Shown here: positions 34,301-43,200 of the stretch, one piece after another
Layout of the letters: every line of letters begins with the position of its first letter
Position numbering within the stretch: position 1 is the stretch's first letter
From: Erysipelotrichaceae bacterium
GTDB lineage: Bacteria; Bacillota_I; Bacilli_A; Erysipelotrichales; Erysipelotrichaceae
DNA: 64,000 nucleotides
Direction of reading: 5' to 3'
Assembly (NCBI GenBank): GCA_017550145.1
Contig: JAFZQG010000015.1
Span: 1 to 64,000 of the forward strand
Program-made: the position numbers and the translations under genes
Notes under the pieces: generated by a model
Databases searched by the model: none
Told to the model about the DNA's origin: nothing
What the model saw: only the letters and a program-made list of their open reading frames with translations

Positions 34301-34387
34301 TCAATATTGTTAATACGATAGTCTAAATTAATGCGTGGTTTTGAGAATCCTTCTCTAAACTCATGCGTGGGTGACTATTAACTTATT

Positions 34388-34436
34388 AAAGGCAGATATA
34401 CAGTGGACATCATATACTGTACGATCTGCCTTTTTG
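34388..34436 (+). terminator. Terminator downstream of pilA
   Basis: AAAGGCAGAT (34388-34397) pairs with ATCTGCCTTT, followed by TTTT. The 34310-34387 stretch before it also has two ATGCGTGG motifs (34331 and 34361) around GAGAA-TCC-TTCTC, possibly an IS end. Confidence 0.7.
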
Positions 34437-34453
34437 TATGGATAGAAGTGTGA

Positions 34454-35227
34454 TTACTCTTTGACCTTTCTGTATGGACCTCTTGTCTTGCCTGTTCTTT
34501 TCACGCTTTTTAGGATATTGGTAAGAGAATAGAAGATTTTGGGATTGAGGGCGAACAGAACCCTTTTCCTGAATCGTTCGAAGTTAGTGATCCCTCTGGA
34601 GATTATCAGGTAGGAAGCGATCTTACCGTTGATGTTTTCACTAAACGCATTGGACAGCTTTCTTTCATCGTAAGGCCTTAAGAAGGAATTGAGTATCTCT
34701 GTCTTCCAGTTTTTAAGGATATTGACGAATTCATAGTATTCCTTGATATCCGCATCCTCAAATTCCTTAACTAAGATGTCATAGTTCTCCACAGCTTCCT
34801 CATAGGACATATTCCTGTTGAAGGAGCGATACTTCTCCTTAAGGTAATAGGCTTCATTTAAAACGGGCGATAGATCCAGAACCATCTTCAGTATCTGTTT
34901 CCTGTTTAGCTTCATTTTAAAGCGCCTGTTGTATTCCGGCTCATTGTCCAGATCGACCTTTCTTATATCCTTCTCCAGTAACCAGTTCCATTTCTTGAGA
35001 AGATAATAGGCGTTGGAGTTATATACACACTGATTCATGATGTTGATCCTGACCTGTCTGAAATCCTTGCGCAGATGTTCGATCACGTGGAAGGGATCCA
35101 CGGCTACAATACAGTTTCTGAAGTGTTTATAGGCTAAATCCCTATATGATTGCCACATATCGATGGTCACATATTTTACTCTGTCCTTTTCTTCTTGCGT
35201 GTAGGTATAGAAATAGTTATCCAGCGC
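34454..35227 (-). pseudogene. ISL3-family transposase, C-terminal fragment
   Basis: The open frame runs from 35227 (after an in-frame TAA at 35228-35230) to the stop at 34454 and encodes 257 residues, ALDNYFYTYTQEEKDRVKYV at its start. VTIDMWQSY, the DDE-region VAVDPFHVIEHL with its Asp, and the acidic residue in LSNAFSENINGKIA are typical of ISL3 transposases. The N-terminal 180-200 residues, with the zinc-binding and first catalytic Asp, are missing, so it is inactive. It lies between the two pilin copies and points the same way as the truncated pilin. Confidence 0.88.
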
Positions 35228-35266
35228 TTATACGACTAAAAATAAATGAATTATCGTACTTAAGAA

Positions 35267-35620
35267 CTAGTTTTTTACACAAGTCCAAGTACCATCAGCT
35301 TTTACAGTAACAGTAACAGAATCCCCTACTTTAACATCAGGAATTTTGTTTGTGCTTGTTGCACCCGTACCATAATCATTTCCAACAATCTCGCCCGAGG
35401 ACAGCCAACCAGAAGTTGCTTGTTTGATTGCAACGCTTTTTGATGCAGTGCCATCAGCCTCTGTATAAGTAACGCCATTTGCACCATCGTCTGTTTCTGA
35501 CAATACGGCTGCTGAACATTCCGCATAAGCTGAACGAATATTAGCTAAGTCTGTTGCTTCTTTCGCTTTTTCTAATTGAGCTGAGAAAATTGGAATAGAG
35601 ATAGCTACCAATACAGCACT
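35267..35620 (-). pseudogene. Promoterless truncated pilin, candidate silent or alternate cassette
   Basis: On the minus strand the frame encodes AVLVAISIPIFSAQLEKAKEA and a head of about 100 residues ending DGTWTCVKN. The leader, cleavage site and first half of the pilin helix are absent: homology to pilA begins abruptly at GCTGTATTGG (35620-35611) and the DNA before it is unrelated and lacks a start or ribosome site. The remainder is open and well preserved, with the same layout as pilA (QLEKA, NIRxAYAE, SGW, final beta strand with Cys). It could be a donor or inversion partner for pilA, or a recent relic. Joined at the 24-bp repeat it would give a 137-aa pilin. Confidence 0.85.
35585..35608 (-). 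repeat. 24-bp inverted repeat, copy 2 (inside the truncated pilin)
   Basis: Exact inverted counterpart of 33944-33967, 1.6 kb away, in the same codon phase of the truncated pilin. Confidence 0.92.
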
Positions 35621-35624
35621 GGTA

Positions 35625-36067
35625 TTAGGCGGATATATATAACAATAAAAAGAGAATCATCACACTTTGCGCTATGATTCTCTTATCATTGTTGTTTGAT
35701 TTAGTAATTATCCCAAAAAGTGATAAATAGAAGATTTTATTATGTTTTAAAGATCTGCCAAGAAAATGTTGTCGGGAATAGAGAATTTTGAATAGCCTAG
35801 CATGATGTAATCCGGTTTGATTTTCTACACCAAGAAGTAGAAAATTCGTTTTATTATCTGTCATTATCTGAATAAGTTTTAGATTATCTCTTATTCTCTG
35901 AAGCATAGTGTTATTTTTTAAATCTGTAGCAATTTGTGTTGTATCTTGGCCAATAAGTTCCTTGCTGTTTACAACTTGCTTTACTTCAAACACGAAAACA
36001 TTGAAAAGATCGGCGAATTTTCGGGATCTGATATGTATTTATTGGTAATAATATCCAGTTTTGCCAT
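35625..36067 (-). pseudogene. Rpn-family PD-(D/E)XK nuclease, frameshifted and truncated
   Basis: From ATG 36067 the minus strand reads MAKLDIITNKYISDPEN, then a one-base loss near 36016-36020 shifts the frame; the next frame continues FADLFNVFVFEVKQVVNSKE and later LLLGVENQTGLHH. Together these match the N-terminal part of Rpn/transposase-like PD-(D/E)XK proteins. After about codon 90 the similarity stops and the frame runs on through unrelated sequence to 35625. It is a decayed remnant beside the truncated pilin. Confidence 0.7.
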
Positions 36068-36274
36068 TATTAGTTTTTGGTATTACATTATTTGCAAAAA
36101 ACAGGGTAATACCTACATAAAATACAATTTTTCTATATATTTTCTATACAAAATATTCTTAATATGACAAAAAATAGCCAAATATTAACATATTTATTTA
36201 AAATTGTTAACTAACTATACAAAACAGTGGATCCATCATTAGAAAAATATGTTTGATAAACATATTTTGTATTA

Positions 36275-36304
36275 TTGCGGGGGTGAAAATTTCTTTAGTA
36301 TAAT
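36275..36304 (+). promoter_or_regulatory. Promoter of the minor pilin operon
   Basis: -10 TATAAT at 36299-36304, with a weak TTGCGG at 36275-36280 and an 18-bp spacer. The 36068-36274 stretch before it is AT-rich and shows no gene. Confidence 0.6.
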
Positions 36305-36312
36305 ATAGATGG

Positions 36313-36346
36313 GTTTCTATACACATTTTTTTGTGTGAAACTTTTT
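36313..36346 (+). promoter_or_regulatory. 5'-leader hairpin before the minor pilins
   Basis: GTTTC-(TAT)-ACACA / TGTGT-GAAAC forms a ten-pair stem with a T6 loop right at the predicted start point and is followed by TTTTT. It could act as an attenuator or a stabilising 5' stem. The ATG at 36356 has no Shine-Dalgarno. Confidence 0.5.
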
Positions 36347-36355
36347 GATTGATAG

Positions 36356-36925
36356 ATGAAGATGAAGAATATTGCGGTTAAAAAAATAAAATCTAACAAA
36401 GGAGCTTCTTTATCAATAGCGCTGTTATTCTTTTTAATTTGCGCTGTTATTTCTTCTGTGGTTTTAACTGCAGGAACAGCTGCTGCAGGCAGATTAAGCA
36501 AGAGAGCAGAATTGGATCAGCAATATTATCTTGTTAATTCGGCTGCTGAATTAATAATCGAAGAACTAGAAGGCAAAACGGTTTTAGTTGACAAAAGCAA
36601 GAATCCTGTAGCTTATTTGGACAATCTCGGAGAAAATAATATTCCTACTAATTCTCTTGTATACAAACTCGCAACAGGGAGTATTAATTCGAATGATACG
36701 TGTGAGTTGAATATTTCGTATGATAGCGGAAAATCCGCTACTGCTTATTTTAATTTATATTTAGTTTCTCCTAGTTATTTGAAAATAAACGTGAGAAATA
36801 AACCGGATATAGATGATCCCGATGCATATGCATTAACACTGTATTTTTCTCTTGATGATTCTCCTGTCGGTAGTTCGTTTGAAAGTGTTACATGGCTTTT
36901 GAAAGATTTTTATAAAGGAAAATGA
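36356..36925 (+). CDS. Minor pilin-like protein (PilX/ComGF-like position)
   Basis: A 189-aa protein with a basic N-terminus (MKMKNIAVKKIKSNKG), one hydrophobic helix (ASLSIALLFFLICAVISSVV) and an exported domain. The KG|ASLS junction resembles a prepilin site but lacks Glu+5, as in PilX/GspK-like minor pilins that cap the tip. Exported part: YYLVNSAAELIIEELEGK and a beta-rich C-terminus. First of four genes that overlap by a few bases (next start 4 bp before its stop), so they form one translationally coupled unit. Confidence 0.75.
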   Translation: MKMKNIAVKKIKSNKGASLSIALLFFLICAVISSVVLTAGTAAAGRLSKRAELDQQYYLVNSAAELIIEELEGKTVLVDKSKNPVAYLDNLGENNIPTNSLVYKLATGSINSNDTCELNISYDSGKSATAYFNLYLVSPSYLKINVRNKPDIDDPDAYALTLYFSLDDSPVGSSFESVTWLLKDFYKGK

Positions 36926-37254
36926 AGAATACGCTGATAAGAAAATTTAGAAACAATAAAGGTGAAACGATAGCGGAAACGCTGGTTGCTTTGTTAATTG
37001 CAGCGTTAGGATTACTTATGTTAGCTACAGCCATCAATTCAACTGTAAAAATTATAAATAACAGTAATAAGAAAATTAAAGAATATATCGGCGAAGATGT
37101 TGTTGTTGCTGAACAGAAAGGCGGTTCAGTAAGCGGAAGCGCGTCATTTAGCACTAGCCCGTCATACGACACAAAAGATAGTATCGGTGTAAATGTATAT
37201 GTTAACGATACAGTAAATAAAATAGAGATTATTTCCTTTAAAAAGGCAGATTAA
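36922..37254 (+). CDS. Minor pilin, PilV-like
   Basis: A 110-aa prepilin-like protein: basic leader, KG|ETIAETLVALLIAALGLLML with Glu at +5, then VKIINNSNKKIKEYI and a short beta-rich head. The ETLVALLIAALGLLMLA helix is typical of PilV/ComGD-type minor pilins. Overlaps the preceding gene by 4 bases and the next by 1. Likely part of the tip complex that primes polymerisation. Confidence 0.8.
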   Translation: MKNTLIRKFRNNKGETIAETLVALLIAALGLLMLATAINSTVKIINNSNKKIKEYIGEDVVVAEQKGGSVSGSASFSTSPSYDTKDSIGVNVYVNDTVNKIEIISFKKAD

Positions 37255-37817
37255 TGATTAATAAAGTGTATGGTAAAAATGGTTTTACATTAGCAGAATT
37301 GTTACTGGCAATAATAATTCTTCTTTTGGCAACCGGAATTGTGGCTGGTGGAATTCCGGCAGCAATAAATGCTTATAGAAAGGTCGTAGATGCCGCCAAC
37401 GCCCAGATTCTGCTTACAACTACAACAACTTGTTTAAGAGATGAGTTTGATTTGGCTTCCGATATAAAAGTAAAAAATATCGGAACAGAAGGAAATCCGG
37501 AATTAGTAGTGGAATATACCAGCCCTCAAAGATGGAGATGTGTGCTCAAGAATGTAACCAGTGGAGAAAAAGGGATTACTGTTATAAAGGGCTTTTCAGA
37601 TAACTCGATGCTGTTGGTCTCTGACCATGCTGCAGCCGAGACATTTTATGTCACATATGACTCTGTAAGTATCAGTGATAATGTTCTAACTTTCAGTGAT
37701 CTTCAGGTATATAAGAAAGGTACGAACGGTTCAGCTGATTCTGTTGTCCCAAACGTAAGTTTGGAGAGTTATAAAGTAAAAGCGATAAAAAAGAATGTGG
37801 AAGTTAAAGATGATTAA
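37254..37817 (+). CDS. Minor pilin, PilW-like
   Basis: A 187-aa prepilin: leader MINKVYGKNG, cleavage before FTLAELLLAIIILLLATGIV (Glu+5 present), then a head with VDAANAQILLTTTTTCLRDE. The N-terminal helix has a Gly/Pro-containing segment (VAGGIPAAI) as in PilW/GspJ proteins. Overlaps the upstream pilin by one base and the downstream adhesin by 8 bases. Confidence 0.82.
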   Translation: MINKVYGKNGFTLAELLLAIIILLLATGIVAGGIPAAINAYRKVVDAANAQILLTTTTTCLRDEFDLASDIKVKNIGTEGNPELVVEYTSPQRWRCVLKNVTSGEKGITVIKGFSDNSMLLVSDHAAAETFYVTYDSVSISDNVLTFSDLQVYKKGTNGSADSVVPNVSLESYKVKAIKKNVEVKDD

Positions 37818-40116
37818 ATCCGGTGAGAGAAAAAACAAAGGATTTTCTATGGCTGAATTAATGGCTGTAGTAGGAATTATTGCCGTTTTAGCGGGAGTTA
37901 TTTTTATTGCACTTGGTTATTACTTCAGACTGCTCAAACAGCTGGAGTATGATGCAATAGCAAAAGAAATCTTTATTTCCGCTCAGAATCATCTTTCTTT
38001 GGTGGAAAATGAAAACTATTTAGGAATCGATGATGATGCATTTGGAACTCCTGAATCTAGTGATGATATAGATGAATCTGTTTATATTGTTGGAGCTTAC
38101 TATTACATTGTTGGTGAAGACAAAACTGTGCTGAGAGAGAATAATTCATTATCACTTATGATGCCGTTTGCTTCAATTGATGATACGGTTAGACTAAGCG
38201 GTTCATATATAATCAGATACCATAAAGATACAGGCAGAGTATTAGACGTCTTCTATTCATCTCCAAAATCTTATTATGGATATACTTTTAATAGTTCTGA
38301 TTCAGATTCCGAAAATGAAGCAGAGTATAATACGCTGTTAACGAATTATCGAGGAACTGATAAAGTTTCAAAAAAAGCAAGAAGAGAATATGGCTCTGGT
38401 AAGAAAGTAATTGGTTATTATGGTGGCGAACAAGTTAATTCTTTGGAAACTGTTGATGACCTTTATGAACCTGAATTGGAAATTGTAAATGCCGAAAGAC
38501 TGAAAGCATCAGTCAAAAATATTAAAGATATTTTACAGCAAGATTCAAATGCAAAAATAAGATTAATTGTAACCGGTTTAACAAGCGGCAACAGCAGATA
38601 TATTGATGTCGAAATAAAAACAGTTGGAGAAGATGTTGTTGCAGAAGCTGTTTTGGATAGTATCACAGAACAGAACAGTCATTTTTATGATATGTTCTGC
38701 AACGGAGAGAATACCACTACGCATACAAATATAAAGGGCAAGGATAATCTGATTCCTGGCGAAAACATCACTGTGCAGGCTAAAGTATTCAGAAGTGATG
38801 CATTGGGCAAGATTGCCTTCAGTGATAAAAAACAGACTAATAGCATATTTGCTACAAGCAGCACCGATTCCAAAGCTCTTATTTCAAATATTAGACATCT
38901 GGAGAACTTAAGCGTTGAAGTATCAAAACTAGATAATAATAGAAAAACCAAAACAATAAACGCTGAACAGGTAAGCGATCTCGATTATAGAGATTTCAAA
39001 CAAATAGTTGGTAGTTATAATGGTGTTTATGTTTGTGGCAATAATACAGTAGCTACAAGTGAATTCCTTCCTGTATCAATAGCTATTGCGGATTCACTTT
39101 CATATAATGGTGGAAATCACAAAATAAGCTATATTGTTGTTAATAAAACGGGAGATACAGGCTTATTTGGCAGCGTAACAGGATGCAATATAAGCAACCT
39201 TGAACTGATTAACTTCAGTATAAGTGGCGGAAACAACGCAGGTGCTTTAGCTGGAAGCATTAGCAGCACGGGCATCGATAATGTAATAGCAATAGAGCAG
39301 GGTAATTTTTCATCCGATATAAAAGGCACATCAAATTCCGGTGGCCTTGTTGGTTTGATGACTAATGGCAGAATGAATTATTGTGCAGCTGCTGTACATG
39401 TAAGCAGTACTGCTAATAACAGTAATGCCGGCGGTCTAATCGGTTCGGTTTCAGCGACCGAAACAGGAACAGTCGACATTAAAAACAGTTATTCGGCTGG
39501 TCATACCAGCAATGGTAAGTATATGGAAAACAAGATTGATGTCGAATCAACTTCTGGCAACGCCGGTGGTCTTATTGGCTACGCAAATAAAGTTAAAATT
39601 GATTCATGCTATTCAACTTGTTCTACAGACGGTGGAATATCTGCCGGAGGATTAATCGGTAGTTTATCAAATTCGGAGATGAAGAACACTTATGCAGTAG
39701 GATATGTCAAACTGGATAAAAATGCTGATGGTGAGTTTATCACCAACAACAAAGGAGCGCTTGTTGGTGCTGATTCGAGCAACAGTTATACAGGTGACAA
39801 CAGATATTTAGCTATTGCAAATAACAGCTCTTTGAAAGGTGTCTCTGATAAGACGATCAGCAATGTTTATGCAGCTGATGAAAAAACAGCGTTATATACA
39901 TCAACTGAGAATTATTCAAGACTTCTCAGTGAGTATTTAAAAGGTAGCGGGTCAGGTGTTGATGCCAAGCCTTATGATAACTATCTAATAACACGCTATC
40001 AGAATAAGTATCAGTATTTAGGAATTAAAGAATTGTCAAGTGTTAGTGATGAAAAATTCGTTTCAAAACATTATGGTGACTGGCCTTCATATGAAACATT
40101 CATTATTAACGAATAG
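37810..40116 (+). CDS. Large minor pilin with GLUG-repeat adhesin head (768 aa)
   Basis: The N-terminus is a prepilin signal: MIKSGERKNKG|FSMAELMAVVGIIAVLAG, Glu+5 present. The rest is an unusually large head. Residues about 370-650 contain several GLUG-type repeats: DTGLFGSVTG, NAGALAGSIS, SGGLVGLMTNG, NAGGLIGSVS, NAGGLIGYAN and SAGGLIGSLSN, which form a beta-solenoid in bacterial surface adhesins. This looks like a pilin-anchored tip adhesin. ATG 37810 follows GGAAG and is preferred to the in-frame ATG 37795. A TATAAT promoter for the giant gene follows. Confidence 0.85.
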   Translation: MIKSGERKNKGFSMAELMAVVGIIAVLAGVIFIALGYYFRLLKQLEYDAIAKEIFISAQNHLSLVENENYLGIDDDAFGTPESSDDIDESVYIVGAYYYIVGEDKTVLRENNSLSLMMPFASIDDTVRLSGSYIIRYHKDTGRVLDVFYSSPKSYYGYTFNSSDSDSENEAEYNTLLTNYRGTDKVSKKARREYGSGKKVIGYYGGEQVNSLETVDDLYEPELEIVNAERLKASVKNIKDILQQDSNAKIRLIVTGLTSGNSRYIDVEIKTVGEDVVAEAVLDSITEQNSHFYDMFCNGENTTTHTNIKGKDNLIPGENITVQAKVFRSDALGKIAFSDKKQTNSIFATSSTDSKALISNIRHLENLSVEVSKLDNNRKTKTINAEQVSDLDYRDFKQIVGSYNGVYVCGNNTVATSEFLPVSIAIADSLSYNGGNHKISYIVVNKTGDTGLFGSVTGCNISNLELINFSISGGNNAGALAGSISSTGIDNVIAIEQGNFSSDIKGTSNSGGLVGLMTNGRMNYCAAAVHVSSTANNSNAGGLIGSVSATETGTVDIKNSYSAGHTSNGKYMENKIDVESTSGNAGGLIGYANKVKIDSCYSTCSTDGGISAGGLIGSLSNSEMKNTYAVGYVKLDKNADGEFITNNKGALVGADSSNSYTGDNRYLAIANNSSLKGVSDKTISNVYAADEKTALYTSTENYSRLLSEYLKGSGSGVDAKPYDNYLITRYQNKYQYLGIKELSSVSDEKFVSKHYGDWPSYETFIINE

Positions 40117-40167
40117 AAAGCAGAGAAAAAGATGTTTTCAGACAAAATTAAGGGAAGCAATTTGTAG

Positions 40168-40173
40168 TATAAT
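40168..40173 (+). promoter_or_regulatory. -10 box upstream of the giant surface protein
   Basis: TATAAT, about 36 bp before the ATG at 40210. No good -35 seen; read-through from the minor pilin operon is also possible because there is no terminator in the 93-bp gap. Confidence 0.5.
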
Positions 40174-40209
40174 TGTAATAATGGAATAATAGATATTTCA
40201 GGTTTTTGT

Positions 40210-43200
40210 ATGTATATGGAAAGATTATTTGAAAAGATTAAAAAACAGTCAAAAGGATCATCATTGATCAACCTTTTCTTGATACCTTTTTTGACTGCTA
40301 TGATGATCATTACCAGCATTCCGGTCAATGTCTCGGCAGCAGAATATCAGACTTTAACGTATGACTATGACGATAAATACAAAGTCATCTTAACTTATGA
40401 TGAGGCTTCTTCAATACCTGAAGGGTCTACATTACATGTCGAAGAGTATGCGGATAATGATAATGAGTATCTCAACAAGACAAAAGAGCTTTTGGAATGG
40501 GAAGAAAGTGACTTTAACGTTTATTCATTATTGGATGTTTATATCGAAGATAAAGACGGAAACAGAGTAATTCCGCACGATAAGGTTAAGATCAAAATTC
40601 AAACGATAGAACCCGAAGATAATGATGAAGAAATAGAAGAAATCATCGACCAGACTAAACTTGTTATTTTAGGCGAAGATAATGATAACGTAATTGTTAA
40701 TAATCAGGGTGACAATGTCGTAGTTAAGGAAGATACCAACTTCTCGATTACTTTTAAAAACGAAAACGAAGAATCAGAAGCTTCTTTCCCGATTGTAGCT
40801 GTAGCTCAGGTAGTAAGGGAAAAGATTATAAAGGCTTCTGATGGCAACAATTACAGCATCAAAGTATCTTATGATGCTAACGCAGGAATCCCTTTAGATG
40901 CAGAATTAAGAGTAGAAGAGGTAAGCAGTGATGGATATCTGGAATACGGTTTGGATTCGCTTAACGTTCCTAATACCAGCGTCTCTTTTGCTTACGCATT
41001 TGATATTAGCATCGTTGATGCTTATGGAAATGAATGCGAACCTGAAGGCAGTGTAAAAGTAAGCATTGAATTATTAAACGAAGAATTCAATGATGATCTT
41101 AACATTGGTGTATTACATATTGCTGATGATAAGAGCGAACTTATAAATCATGAGATCAATGAAGGAACAGTAGAATTTGATACTAATGGATTCTCTGTTT
41201 ATATGATCGTTGGATACAACACTGATTTCTATTATGTTGACTGCGAAGGGGAAACATGGAAGATCAGTGCAACATATAGTGCTGATTCAGATATTCCTGA
41301 AGATATACAGCTTGTAGTCCGTGAACTGGAATCAAATGAGTGTGAAGAATATCTTGATGATGCTGCAAGAGCTCTTGGTGTTTCTGATAACGAAGTTAAA
41401 ATAGCTAAAGCATTCGATATTCATCTAGAAAAAGACGGTATTGAATATCACAATACTGAAGACGAATTTGAAGTAAAGATTCAGTTAAGCGATATAGATT
41501 TATCTGAAATGCAGATTCTTCATTTCAGTGATGATTCAAATGATGCAGAAATGGTAGAAGCAACTTCTGATGAAGATTCGTTGAGTTTTAAAACTGATGG
41601 ATTCTCAGTTTATGCGATTGTTAAAACCACGATTGTTACTACGATAGAAGCAAGCGATGGCAATACATATAAGATTACGGCAGAATATGATTCTGATTCA
41701 GGTTTACCTGAAGATACAAGACTTGAAGTAATAGAGATCAGTTCAGATTCTGATGAATTTGAACAGTATATTGATGCTACTGCTGAAAAGTTGAATAAAA
41801 ATGCTGAAGAATTCAAATTTGCAAAAGTATTTGATATCAGCATTGTTGATAATAATACAGGGAAAAAATATCATCCGAATGAAAACGTTAAGGTCAGCAT
41901 TGAACTCTTAAAAGAAGAAATCGATGAAGAAGAGACTGAAGTCAGCGTTGTTCATTTTACTGATTCCTCAGATGCTGAGGATCTTTATGATTATGCAGAG
42001 ATAATCAGCAATTCAATAGTAGATGGCAAAGTTGAATTTGAAAACGATGATTTCAGCGTATATGCAATTGTTTCATACACTGTTGATTTCCATTGGGGCG
42101 ATTATACATACAGCATTGCAGGTGAAGACAGCATCCTTTTATCTGAACTACTTGAGAAATTAGGTATCACAGAAGTTACTGTTGAAGATATAGAAGATGT
42201 TAGTTTTTCTGATACATCTTTAATTACTGTAGAAAAAACAGAAAATGATTGGCTTTTGACCAGCCTTGAAGCATTTGCTACAGAACAGACATTAACCTTA
42301 GTTCTGAAGAACGGCAAGAATGTTTCGATTAAAGTGACTGATGAGCAGCTTCCGAAAGAAATTACTATTACTGCAGATAGTGCTTCAAAGCCTTGGGATG
42401 GAACAGAATTAACAAAGAACTCATATACTTATACTGATCTTTTACCAGGCGACAGTATTGAAAGCGTCACAATAACGGGCAGTCAGACAGCATCAGGAAT
42501 AAGTGAAAACGTTCCTAGTGATGCAAAGATTGTAAACAGCAACGGTGATGATGTTACGGGTAATTACAACATCATATATGTTAACGGTACATTAGAGGTT
42601 ATAGGCACAAAGATAAAAATCACATCTAATACTGCATCGAAGACATATGATGGAACTCCTTTGACAGACAACGGATATACCGTTGTTGGTGAGTTAAATG
42701 ATAATAGTCATACTATTTCGGTAAATGTTACTGGTTCTCAAACAAATGCAGGATCAAGCGATAATACATTTGATGTAACAATACTTGACGGCAACAGTGA
42801 TAGCGTTACAGCTCAGTATTCAATTGAATGTGTATATGGAACATTAACAGTAGATCCGATTAGTGTAACTCTCAGTGCAAACAGTGGCACAAGAAAGGTA
42901 AACGAAAGCGGAGATCCAATTAACCTTGGCTATACATGTAGTGTAGAAGGTTTGACTTTTGATGGTGTATCAGTTACATCTGCATCAACTGTAGGTATGC
43001 ATGATGTTAAATTCTATGGTGTTACTCTTGGTGAAACTAAAGATACCACCGGAAACTATGTTGTTACTAAAACGAATGATGGTCTTCTGATTATCGAAGG
43101 CAATACACCATTTGTAACTAAATCACTTACAGATTTCAATATAAATCTTGCATATTATAAGATCGAAATAAACCAAGGCGGCGACATAATAAATGATGGA

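Noticed and set aside
35625-35993. 122-aa frame taken as a small intact gene
   Set aside because: It starts inside an Rpn domain; the true N-terminus lies in another frame upstream and the last third is unrelated, so it is a pseudogene.
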